A stretch of 17,024 nucleotides of DNA from Fusobacterium_C sp036516095 (GTDB lineage: Bacteria; Fusobacteriota; Fusobacteriia; Fusobacteriales; Fusobacteriaceae), in the NCBI RefSeq assembly GCF_036516095.1, contig NZ_DATBUM010000103.1, forward strand, positions 1-17,024, written 5' to 3'. The first letter of the stretch is position 1. Each line of letters opens with the position of its first letter. Positions 1 to 7,186 of this stretch are shown here, one piece after another. The position numbers and the translations under genes were made by a program. Below the pieces are notes generated by a model. The model was not told where the DNA came from. It saw only the letters and a program-made list of their open reading frames with translations, and did no database searches.

Positions 1-100
1 AAATATAAAAAATAATTAAAAAAATACAGGAAAAGTTAATAATGTGTAGAAAATAAAAATATGTTAGAAAGAACTTTTCATTCAAAAAATAAAAATAAAA

Positions 101-129
101 TTGACAAATGGAAGAAATCGGTATAGAAT
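101..129 (+). promoter_or_regulatory. Sigma-70-type promoter of the riboflavin operon
   Basis: A perfect -35 hexamer TTGACA (101-106) is followed after 17 bases by TAGAAT (124-129), one mismatch from the -10 consensus. Transcription would start near 136, just before the FMN riboswitch. The stretch before it (1-100) is very AT-rich and shows nothing else I can name. Confidence 0.8.
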
Positions 130-143
130 AAATGTATAAAATA

Positions 144-263
144 TCTTCAGGGCAGGGTGTAATTCCCGACCGGTGGTAAAGTCCACGAAAGCATTTGCTT
201 TGATTTGGTGAAATTCCAAAACCGACAGTAGAGTCTGGATGGGAGAAGAGAAATAGGTGAAGA
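144..263 (+). promoter_or_regulatory. FMN riboswitch (RFN element)
   Basis: The conserved FMN aptamer core is readable: the AGGGCAGGGTG block at 149-159, then TTCCCGACCGGTGGT, the ACCGACAGT block and the closing GGATGGGAGAAG block. The closing P1 stem pairs TCTTCA (144-149) with TGAAGA (258-263). It lies between a strong promoter and a leader terminator upstream of ribH, so it should attenuate transcription when FMN is plentiful. Identification rests on the conserved primary blocks and P1 pairing; the full fold was not computed. Confidence 0.95.
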
Positions 264-289
264 CTGTTTTTTTTATTTTGTTATGTATG

Positions 290-316
290 CCCGAAATATT
301 GTTTCGGGTTTTTTTT
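290..316 (+). terminator. Leader terminator controlled by the FMN riboswitch
   Basis: A 7-bp stem, CCCGAAA (290-296) and TTTCGGG (302-308), with a 5-base loop is followed by eight T residues. It sits 27 bases after the aptamer and before the ribH ribosome binding site, the usual layout of a riboswitch that works by premature termination. Confidence 0.9.
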
Positions 317-342
317 ATAAAAATTTTTAGGAGGATTTGATT

Positions 343-804
343 ATGAATACATTAGAAGGAAAATATAGCGGGAAGGGATTACGAGTAGGAATTGTGGCAG
401 CAAGATTTAATGAATTTATTACTTCAAAGTTAATTTCCGGAGCAGAAGATGCTTTATTGCGACATGAAGTGGAGGAAAAAGATATTACTTTGGCATGGGT
501 TCCCGGAGCTTTTGAAATCCCTTTGGTAGCAAAGAGAATGGCAAACTCAGGAAAATATGATTGTGTGATTACCTTAGGAGCGGTCATCAAAGGATCTACA
601 CCACATTTTGACTATGTATGTGCAGAAGTTTCCAAGGGAGTAGCTCATATCGGATTGGAAAGCAATATCCCGGTTATTTTTGGAGTGTTGACAACAAATT
701 CTATAGAAGAAGCAATTGAAAGAGCCGGAACAAAAGCTGGGAATAAAGGATTTGATGTGGCAATGACTGGAATTGAAATGGCAAATTTATTAAAGGATAT
801 GTAA
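343..804 (+). CDS. ribH: 6,7-dimethyl-8-ribityllumazine synthase
   Basis: Lumazine synthase condenses 5-amino-6-ribitylamino-uracil with 3,4-dihydroxy-2-butanone-4-phosphate, the penultimate step of riboflavin synthesis. The 153-residue length is typical. Visible family motifs are VGIVAARFNEF near residues 15-25, WVPGAFEIP (52-60) lining the substrate site, GAVIKGSTPHFDYV (from 79) with the presumed catalytic His88, and FGVLTTN. I chose ATG 343 because AGGAGG lies 8 bases upstream (329-334); an in-frame TTG two codons earlier has no such spacing. It is the first gene of the operon directly below the FMN riboswitch. In Bacillus subtilis ribH comes last, so the order differs here. The enzyme normally forms pentamers or 60-mers in the cytosol (family knowledge). 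Confidence 0.96.
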   Translation: MNTLEGKYSGKGLRVGIVAARFNEFITSKLISGAEDALLRHEVEEKDITLAWVPGAFEIPLVAKRMANSGKYDCVITLGAVIKGSTPHFDYVCAEVSKGVAHIGLESNIPVIFGVLTTNSIEEAIERAGTKAGNKGFDVAMTGIEMANLLKDM

Positions 805-808
805 AAGT

Positions 809-1888
809 ATGGAAGCACAAGAATATATGTATTTTGCTTTAGAATTGGCAAAAAAAGGGGAAGGAAGAGTCAATCCGAATCCTCTTGTGGGAGCTGTTGT
901 TGTGAAAGATGGAAATATCATCGGACAAGGATATCATCGTCAGTATGGAGGACCTCATGCGGAAGTATATGCTCTACAAGAAGCTGGAATCGAGGCGAAG
1001 GATGCCACTATTTATGTAACATTGGAGCCCTGCTCTCACTATGGGAAAACTCCTCCTTGTGCTAAAAAAATTATTGATTCCGGAATTAAAAGATGTGTTA
1101 TTGCTATGGTTGACCCAAATCCTTTGGTGGCAGGAAAAGGAATTGCCATGATGAAAGAAGCCGGTATTCAAGTAGAAGTTGGACTTTGTGAGACAGAGGC
1201 TAGGGTTTTAAATCGTGTATTCTTAAAATATATTTCCAAAAAAATTCCTTTTCTATTTCTAAAATGTGGGATTACTTTAGATGGAAAATTGGCAACCCGA
1301 AAATTTCAATCAAAGTGGATTACGAATGAAATGGCAAGAGAAAGAGTGCAGTATCTAAGAAATAAATATACAGGAATTATGGTGGGAGTTCATACTGTGA
1401 TAGAAGATAATCCGAGTTTAGATGCCAGAATAGAAAATGGAAGAGACCCATATAGAATTGTCGTGGATCCTTACCTAGAGATTCCGTTGTTTTCCAAGTT
1501 GTTACATAAAAAAGATAAAAAAGTTATTATTATCACTTCTTCGTTAGAAAAAGAGACAGATAAGAGAGAAGAGTTGGAGAAATTAGATGTTCATTTTATT
1601 TTTCTGAAAGAGAGAAGATTTTCTTTTTTGAATATGTTGGAGGAAATTGGCAAATTAGGAGTGGATTCTGTGTTATTAGAAGGAGGGGGACAACTCATTT
1701 CAGCTGCTTTCCAAGAAAATATGATTGATGGAGGAGAAATCTTTATAGCACCTAAGATTTTAGGAGATGAGAGAGCGGTTCCATTTATTTCAGGATTTTG
1801 TAAAGAAAGTATGGAGGAAGCTATTAGTTTACCTAATGTGGAAGTGCATCAATATGGAAATAATTGTTCTATGGAATTTTATCGTTAG
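809..1888 (+). CDS. ribD: Bifunctional riboflavin deaminase/reductase
   Basis: RibD carries out the second and third steps from GTP: deamination of the pyrimidine ring and NADPH-dependent reduction of the ribosyl side chain. The 359-residue length matches the bifunctional form. The N-terminal deaminase (about 1-145) has the zinc motif: GGPHAEV with His50 and Glu52, then EPCSHYGKTPPC with Cys75 and Cys84. The reductase domain (about 147-359) opens with FLKCGITLDGKLAT and contains ITNEMAR, GVHTVIEDNPSL and the LLEGGG nucleotide-binding segment. The gene begins four bases after ribH, and its weak ribosome binding site (AAAGGAT) lies within the end of ribH, so translational coupling is likely. 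All expected zinc ligands are present. Confidence 0.96.
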   Translation: MEAQEYMYFALELAKKGEGRVNPNPLVGAVVVKDGNIIGQGYHRQYGGPHAEVYALQEAGIEAKDATIYVTLEPCSHYGKTPPCAKKIIDSGIKRCVIAMVDPNPLVAGKGIAMMKEAGIQVEVGLCETEARVLNRVFLKYISKKIPFLFLKCGITLDGKLATRKFQSKWITNEMARERVQYLRNKYTGIMVGVHTVIEDNPSLDARIENGRDPYRIVVDPYLEIPLFSKLLHKKDKKVIIITSSLEKETDKREELEKLDVHFIFLKERRFSFLNMLEEIGKLGVDSVLLEGGGQLISAAFQENMIDGGEIFIAPKILGDERAVPFISGFCKESMEEAISLPNVEVHQYGNNCSMEFYR

Positions 1889-1897
1889 GAGAGAATT

Positions 1898-2545
1898 ATG
1901 TTTACAGGTTTGGTAGAAGAAATGGGAAGAGTTCTTTCAATTACGGAGGGAAATCATTCTATGCAAATAAAAATACAGTGTGAAAAAGTGTTAGAGGGAG
2001 CAAAACTGGGAGATAGTATTGCTACAAACGGAACATGTTTGACTGCTGTAGAAATTGGAAAAAATTATTTTGTGGCAGACTGTATGCACGAGACGATGAA
2101 GAGAACGAATTTACATCGTTTAAAAAAGTTTGACTTTGTCAATCTCGAAAAATCTATTACCTTAACGACACCGCTAGGAGGACATTTGGTAACGGGAGAT
2201 GTGGATTGTGAGGGAAGAATTGTAGAGATTCGACAAGACGGAATTGCTAAGATATATATAGTGAGGCTTCCGAAGAGGTATATGAAATATGTTGTAGAGA
2301 AAGGGAGAGTTACCTTAGACGGTGCCAGTTTAACCGTAATGGAGTTGGGAGAAGATACTTTGGGAGTTTCTCTGATCCCACACAGTCAGGAAATGATTAT
2401 ATTAGGAAAGAAAAAAATAGGGGATTATATCAATATAGAGACGGATTTAATTGGAAAATATGTTGAGAAGCTTCTTTCTTTTCCGAAACAGGAAGAAAAA
2501 AATTCCAAATTAAGTTTAGATTTTTTAGCAGAAAATGGATTTTAA
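1898..2545 (+). CDS. ribE: Riboflavin synthase alpha chain
   Basis: Riboflavin synthase dismutates two molecules of dimethyl-ribityllumazine into riboflavin and the pyrimidine precursor. The protein (215 residues) shows the expected duplication of two lumazine-binding barrels. The first (about 1-97) starts with the diagnostic MFTGLVEEMG and contains NGTCLTAVEIG. The second (about 98-195) contains the matching DGASLTVMELG and ends near INIETDLIGKYVEKLL. A short charged tail follows. A TAGGAGAG ribosome binding site lies just upstream, overlapping the ribD stop region. The ribE stop codon overlaps the ribosome binding site of ribBA, so the two are tightly coupled. The gene is called ribC in E. 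coli-style naming and ribE in the Bacillus-style naming used here. Confidence 0.95.
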   Translation: MFTGLVEEMGRVLSITEGNHSMQIKIQCEKVLEGAKLGDSIATNGTCLTAVEIGKNYFVADCMHETMKRTNLHRLKKFDFVNLEKSITLTTPLGGHLVTGDVDCEGRIVEIRQDGIAKIYIVRLPKRYMKYVVEKGRVTLDGASLTVMELGEDTLGVSLIPHSQEMIILGKKKIGDYINIETDLIGKYVEKLLSFPKQEEKNSKLSLDFLAENGF

Positions 2546-2555
2546 GGAGAGAATA

Positions 2556-3767
2556 ATGTTAAGCAGAATAGAAGATGCATTGGAAGATATTAAAAATGGA
2601 AAACCTATTATTGTTGTAGATGATGAAAATAGAGAAAATGAGGGAGATTTATTTGTTGCTGCAGAAAGAGCAAATTATGATGCTATTAACTTAATGGCGA
2701 CAGAGGCGAAGGGGTTAACCTGTGTTCCTATGAGTCAGGAATGGGCAGAAAGATTACAGCTGCTTCCCATGACAGCGGTCAACACAGATGCAAAGTGTAC
2801 TGCTTTTACCGTTTCTGTAGACTATAAATATGGAACGACGACGGGAATTTCAATTGGGGATCGCTTGACAACCATTTTGCATTTAGCGGATCCCAGTTCA
2901 AAAGCAGAGGATTTTACAAGACCAGGGCATATTTTTCCTTTAACGGCAAAAGATAGAGGTGTTTTAGAAAGAGAAGGGCATACGGAAGCAACAGTGGATT
3001 TATGTAGAATCGCCGGATTGAAACCGGTGGCTGTGATTTGTGAAATTTTAAAATCAGATGGGACTATGGCAAGAATGGATGATTTAGAAATTTTTGCGAA
3101 AGAAAAAGATTTGAAAATTATTTCAATTGAAGATTTAGTAAAATATCGAAAGAAAAATGATGAATTGGTAAGAGTTGAAGTCAAAGCTCAAATGCCAACC
3201 GCTTTCGGTTCTTTTTCCATTATTGGTTTTGATAACCAATTGGATGGAAAAGAGCATATTGCTTTGGTAAAAGGAGATGTTAGAGGAAAAGAAAATGTTT
3301 TGGTTCGAGTACATTCAGAATGTTTTACCGGAGATATTTTAGGTTCCAAACGATGTGATTGTGGAGAACAGCTTCATAGTGCCATGAAAAAAATTGACAA
3401 AGAGGGAGAAGGGATTGTTTTATATTTGCGTCAAGAGGGAAGAGGAATTGGTCTTATCAATAAATTAAGGGCTTATAAATTACAGGAAGAAGGCTTGGAT
3501 ACATTGGATGCCAATTTACATTTGGGATTTGCAGGAGACCTGCGTGATTATGGAATTGCAGCACAAATGTTACATGCTTTGGGAGTAAAATCCATCCGTC
3601 TGTTAACAAATAATCCAGCAAAATTGGAAGGCTTGGAAGAATATGGGGTTAAAATTACAGGACGGGAAGAAATTGAAATAGATCATAATGAAGTAAATGA
3701 ACATTACTTACTAACGAAACAATTACGTATGCGACATATGTTACATGTCAAAAAAGTAGATAAATAA
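2556..3767 (+). CDS. ribBA: Bifunctional DHBP synthase / GTP cyclohydrolase II
   Basis: This fusion enzyme supplies both branches of riboflavin synthesis. The N-terminal RibB domain makes dihydroxybutanone phosphate from ribulose-5-phosphate; the C-terminal RibA domain opens GTP. From ATG 2556 the protein has 403 residues. RibB motifs are DDENRENEGDLF (about 22-33), TRPGHIFPL (121-129) and GHTEATVDL (141-149). RibA (about 205-403) has the zinc cysteines in HSECFTGDILGSKRCDCG (Cys256, Cys267, Cys269), LRQEGRGIGL (291-300) and TNNPAKLE. I prefer ATG 2556 because AAGGAG (2544-2549) lies six bases upstream. The in-frame ATG at 2535 overlaps ribE and lacks such a site. It is the last gene of the operon, followed at once by a strong terminator. 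Confidence 0.96.
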   Translation: MLSRIEDALEDIKNGKPIIVVDDENRENEGDLFVAAERANYDAINLMATEAKGLTCVPMSQEWAERLQLLPMTAVNTDAKCTAFTVSVDYKYGTTTGISIGDRLTTILHLADPSSKAEDFTRPGHIFPLTAKDRGVLEREGHTEATVDLCRIAGLKPVAVICEILKSDGTMARMDDLEIFAKEKDLKIISIEDLVKYRKKNDELVRVEVKAQMPTAFGSFSIIGFDNQLDGKEHIALVKGDVRGKENVLVRVHSECFTGDILGSKRCDCGEQLHSAMKKIDKEGEGIVLYLRQEGRGIGLINKLRAYKLQEEGLDTLDANLHLGFAGDLRDYGIAAQMLHALGVKSIRLLTNNPAKLEGLEEYGVKITGREEIEIDHNEVNEHYLLTKQLRMRHMLHVKKVDK

Positions 3768-3810
3768 AAAAATAGAAAAGGCTCACGATTAAGAGCCTTT
3801 TCTATTTTTT
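3767..3810. terminator. Bidirectional terminator between ribBA and the DUF1846 gene
   Basis: Perfect 18-base arms (3767-3784 and 3793-3810) enclose an 8-base loop. The GC-rich heart is AAAAGGCTC/GAGCCTTTT, flanked by A- and T-runs, so the hairpin ends in a U-tract when read from either strand. It overlaps the stop codons of both convergent genes. Confidence 0.92.
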
Positions 3811-5297
3811 TAAGAATTATAATATAAATTTTCAGTTGGGAAAACTTGATCACAGGTAATATCAATTCCCAATTTTTTTAGAGTTTGTTCCTCTTTTTTT
3901 GCTAAGATATGAGTACAGTGTGCCTGAACTCCTTTTAAATTTTGTAATTTTGATAAAGCAGATGCTGCCATAGGATTAGTTGCAGCGGAGATACTTAAAG
4001 CAATTAAAATTTCTTCACAGTCCAAAGGAACGTTTTTATGATTTAATGTTTTTTCTTTTAAAGTTAAAATCGGTTCCAAAATGACAGGAGATAATAAAAG
4101 TAACTTGTCATCAAAATCTGCCAGATATTTTACAGCATTTAAAATAGCGGCTGAAGTTGCATCCATAAGCTCAGATTGCCTTCCTGTAATAATGGTTCCA
4201 TCTTGCAATTCTAGTGCAACAGCAGATAAGATTCCGGAAGTTTTTGCTTTATTTCTGGCTGCTGAAACACATTTTCTATCTTCTTCCGTCAAATTTAAAT
4301 TTCTCATGATAAGTTCGGCTCGTTGAAAGGTAGGGTAATCAATATATCCCTTTTTATATTCACAACCGGCATTGAAATATCGACGAATAATTTCTTGTTT
4401 GGAAGCTTCTTGTACTGCAATATCGTCCACAATTCCGAAACCGACTCGATTAACTCCCATATCCGTAGGGGATTTGTAAATAGATTCTTCTCCTGTAATT
4501 TTTTCAATAATTCTTTTTAGAAGAGGGAAAGCTTCAATATCACGATTATAATTTATTGTAGTTTCTCCATAAGCTTCCAGATGAAAAGGGTCAATCATAT
4601 TGACATCTGCCAAATCAATGGTTGCTGCTTCATAAGCAATATTTAAAGGATGTTTTAGAGGGACATTCCACACCGGAAAAGTTTCAAATTTTGAATATCC
4701 GGCAGATTTTCCCCTTTTGAATTCATGGTACAGTTGTCCTAAACAAGTTGCCAATTTTCCACTTCCGGGACCGGGAGCAGTGACAACAACAATAGGTCTT
4801 TCTGTTTCGATATAAGGATTTTTTCCATATCCTTCATCGCTTACGATGGTATCAATATCCGTCGGATATCCTTTGGTGGATAAATGTTTATAAACTTTGA
4901 TTCCTCGCCTTTCTAATTTTGTAATGAACAAGGCTGTTGCAGGTCTTTCTTCATATCGAGTAATGACAACGCTATTGACTTTTAGGTCATGTTCTCTTAA
5001 ATCATCAATTAAACGAAAAACTTCCATATCGTAGGTGATTCCAAAATCTCCACGCATTTTATTTCTTTCAATATCACCTGCATATACACAAATGATAACT
5101 TCCACTTTGTCTTTTAATTTAGAAAGAACTTTAATCTTTGCATTTTCATCAAAACCGGGTAAAACTCTTTTTGCATGCAAGTCAAACATCAACTTTCCCC
5201 CGAACTCTAAATATAATTTGTCGTAATGATTGACTCTTTCTTCGATAAATTTTGATTGTTCCTCCAGATATTTGTTGTGATCGAATCCGATTTTCAT
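3810..5297 (-). CDS. DUF1846 (UPF0371) family protein, function unknown
   Basis: This 495-residue soluble protein matches the DUF1846/UPF0371 family by overall length and characteristic segments: the start KIGFDHNKYLEEQS, a glycine-rich APGPGSGKLATC near residues 174-185 that looks like a phosphate-binding loop, FPVWNVPLKHPLNIAYEAATIDL (208-230, described here by position) and GVNRVGFGIVDD. Family members are conserved in many Firmicutes and Fusobacteria, but I know of no established reaction. ATG 5297 is chosen because AAGGAGG (5307-5313) precedes it at good spacing; the longer ORF adds an unlikely hydrophobic isoleucine run. No signal peptide or membrane segment is seen from that start. It is transcribed alone, convergent with ribBA and divergent from pct. 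Confidence 0.88.
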   Translation of the reverse strand: MKIGFDHNKYLEEQSKFIEERVNHYDKLYLEFGGKLMFDLHAKRVLPGFDENAKIKVLSKLKDKVEVIICVYAGDIERNKMRGDFGITYDMEVFRLIDDLREHDLKVNSVVITRYEERPATALFITKLERRGIKVYKHLSTKGYPTDIDTIVSDEGYGKNPYIETERPIVVVTAPGPGSGKLATCLGQLYHEFKRGKSAGYSKFETFPVWNVPLKHPLNIAYEAATIDLADVNMIDPFHLEAYGETTINYNRDIEAFPLLKRIIEKITGEESIYKSPTDMGVNRVGFGIVDDIAVQEASKQEIIRRYFNAGCEYKKGYIDYPTFQRAELIMRNLNLTEEDRKCVSAARNKAKTSGILSAVALELQDGTIITGRQSELMDATSAAILNAVKYLADFDDKLLLLSPVILEPILTLKEKTLNHKNVPLDCEEILIALSISAATNPMAASALSKLQNLKGVQAHCTHILAKKEEQTLKKLGIDITCDQVFPTENLYYNS

Positions 5298-5359
5298 ACT
5301 TGAAATCCTCCTTAAAAACATATCCAAAAAAATTACTATAATAATAATCACATTTGATA

Positions 5360-5368
5360 ATCATAGCA
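5360..5368 (-). promoter_or_regulatory. Extended -10 promoter for the DUF1846 gene
   Basis: On the minus strand the sequence reads TGCTATGAT, an extended -10 (TGnTATGAT) with only a weak -35 region upstream. It would give a leader of about 55 bases before the DUF1846 start. No rival candidate stands out in this gap. Confidence 0.4.
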
Positions 5369-5482
5369 TAAAAACTAAGATTTGAAAAGAGTTTTTTTCT
5401 GAAACAACAGAGTTTTTTATTTGAAATTTTACGACTAGATGTTCTAATTTAGTAATAAAATCTTTTTTATAGAATAAAATCA

Positions 5483-5493
5483 ACTAAAGTCAA
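5483..5493 (+). promoter_or_regulatory. Candidate operator half-site upstream of pct
   Basis: ACTAAAGTCAA at 5483-5493 closely resembles the palindrome TTGACTAAAAGTCAA at 8767-8781 upstream of the lcd operon, differing by one missing A within the shared part. A TAGAAT hexamer at 5515-5520 could be the pct -10, but I see no matching -35, which would fit an activator-dependent promoter. The link to a shared regulator is inference. Confidence 0.35.
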
Positions 5494-5564
5494 ATAAATT
5501 CAATAGCATATTTTTAGAATAAGGGGTATCCTATTTGTAACAATTAAAATTAGGAGGCTAGTAT

Positions 5565-7124
5565 ATGATACCAAAGTTTGTCACAAAGGAAGAAGCGGTT
5601 AAAGTTATCAAAGATTTTGATACCGTTGCAACTAGTGGATTTGTGGGATGTGCGAATCCAGAAGGATTGGAAGTTGCTTTAGAAAATAGATTTCTAGAGA
5701 CAGGTTCTCCTCGAAATTTAACACTTTTTTATGTAGCTGGACAAGGGGCCGGAGACGAAAGATGTGTAAGTAGATTTGGTCATGAAGGATTATTAGGAAG
5801 GGTCATCGCAGGGCACTTCAATAAAGCTCCTAAATTAGGAGAATTGATTGTAAATAACAAAATTCAAGCCTATAATGTTCCTCAAGGAGCTCTTTGCCAA
5901 ATGTTAAGAGATGTTGCAGCACATAAACCAGGTGTTATGACAAAAGTAGGATTAAAGACATTTGCAGATCCTCGTATTGAAGGAGGAAAATTAAACGAAG
6001 TCACAAAAGAAGATATTGTTCGTGTTATGGAAATTGATGGAGAAGAAGTTCTATACTATAAAGCAATGAAATTTGACATTGCTTTGATTAAGGGAAGTTA
6101 TGCAGATGAAAGAGGAAATATTTCTTTGGAAAATGATTATGTTCCAACAGAAGTAATGTCTATAGCTCAAGCAGTTCATAACTGTGGAGGAAAAGTTATT
6201 GTGCAAGTAGACAAAATTGTTAAGACAGGTTCCTTGGATCCTAAATTAGTAAAAGTTCCAGGAATTTATGTAGATTATGTAGTTGAAATTCAAGAGCCTG
6301 AATTGAAACAACCTGCTTATGACTTAGCTTATGAACCAGAAGTAGCTGGAAATGCAAGACTTTCTGACAAAAGTTCATTTATTCCTATGGAATTGGGAGA
6401 AAAGAAAATTATTGCCAGAAGAGCAACTATGGAACTTACAAAAGGAGTAGTAGGAAATTTAGGAATTGGAGCTCCTGAATATGTTTCTAATATAGCAACA
6501 GAAGAAGGAATTAATGATTGGATGGTATTAACGGTGGAATCTGGACCAGTAGGAGGAATTCCTCAATCTGGTAAGAAATTCGGATCTGCTATCAATGCGG
6601 ATGCTATCATAGACCAACCATATCAATTTGACTTCTATGATGGTGGAGGATTAGATATTTGTTTCTTGGGATTGGCTCAAGCGGACCAAGCTGGAAACTT
6701 GAATGTAAGTAAGTTCGGAACAAGAATTGCTGGTTGTGGAGGATTTATCAGTATTAGTCAAAATGCTAAGAAGGTAGTTTTCTGTGGAACATTTACTGCA
6801 AAAGGATTAAAAACAAAAGTGGAAAATGGAAAATTAGTGATTCTTCAAGAAGGGCAAACAAAGAAGTTTGTTTCTCAAGTACAACAAATTACTTTCTCAG
6901 GGGATTTAGCAAGAGAAAACAACAAACCAGTATTTTACGTAACAGAAAGAGCTGTTTTTGAATTGAGAAAAGAAGGACTTACTTTGATAGAAATTGCACC
7001 AGGAATTGATTTACAAAAAGATATTTTGGATCAAATGGAGTTTACCCCATTGATTGCGAAAGATTTGAAGGAAATGGACACCCGTATTTTCTTAGACCAA
7101 CCTATGGGTCTTAAAGAAAATTAA
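5565..7124 (+). CDS. pct: Propionate (lactate) CoA-transferase
   Basis: A family I CoA-transferase (519 residues) strongly resembling Clostridium propionicum Pct from memory of that sequence, for example TSGFVGCANPEGLE near 23-36, FGHEGLLGR (71-79), AYNVPQGALC, KVPGIYVDYVV and YDGGGLDLC-like segments. The presumed catalytic glutamate that forms the CoA-thioester is Glu325 in LTVESGPVGG. The enzyme moves CoA from propionyl- or acetyl-CoA to lactate, opening and closing the acrylate cycle. A strong AGGAGG (5552-5557) precedes ATG 5565. The gene stands alone, but the lcd operon encoding the next steps starts about 2 kb downstream, beyond a minus-strand regulator. Codon choice is biased as in a highly expressed gene. 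Propionate/acetate versus other short acyl specificity cannot be read from sequence alone. Confidence 0.93.
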   Translation: MIPKFVTKEEAVKVIKDFDTVATSGFVGCANPEGLEVALENRFLETGSPRNLTLFYVAGQGAGDERCVSRFGHEGLLGRVIAGHFNKAPKLGELIVNNKIQAYNVPQGALCQMLRDVAAHKPGVMTKVGLKTFADPRIEGGKLNEVTKEDIVRVMEIDGEEVLYYKAMKFDIALIKGSYADERGNISLENDYVPTEVMSIAQAVHNCGGKVIVQVDKIVKTGSLDPKLVKVPGIYVDYVVEIQEPELKQPAYDLAYEPEVAGNARLSDKSSFIPMELGEKKIIARRATMELTKGVVGNLGIGAPEYVSNIATEEGINDWMVLTVESGPVGGIPQSGKKFGSAINADAIIDQPYQFDFYDGGGLDICFLGLAQADQAGNLNVSKFGTRIAGCGGFISISQNAKKVVFCGTFTAKGLKTKVENGKLVILQEGQTKKFVSQVQQITFSGDLARENNKPVFYVTERAVFELRKEGLTLIEIAPGIDLQKDILDQMEFTPLIAKDLKEMDTRIFLDQPMGLKEN

Positions 7125-7142
7125 TCCTATATATATGTTTGT

Positions 7143-7186
7143 TATCTAAAATGAGGGGCTACTTGTGTAGTCCCTCATTTTAGATA
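7143..7186. terminator. Bidirectional terminator between pct and the regulator gene
   Basis: A 20-bp stem (7143-7162 with 7167-7186) has one G-U pair and a TTGT loop. Its GC-rich core is GAGGGGCTAC/GTAGTCCCTC. It ends exactly before the stop codon of the convergent regulator gene. The flanking tract is T-rich rather than a pure T-run, but the hairpin is long enough to terminate both convergent units. Confidence 0.85.

Noticed and set aside
1..100. AT-rich left edge as an origin or small gene
   Set aside because: No DnaA-box cluster, ribosome binding site or convincing ORF; it is ordinary AT-rich intergenic DNA before the rib promoter.
2822..3184. Minus-strand 120-codon ORF
   Set aside because: It lies entirely antisense to ribBA, whose domains are fully conserved, and has a serine-rich, non-family translation.
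5298..5351. Longer N-terminus for the DUF1846 protein
   Set aside because: The extension is an Ile-rich stretch without a ribosome binding site, while AAGGAGG supports ATG 5297.
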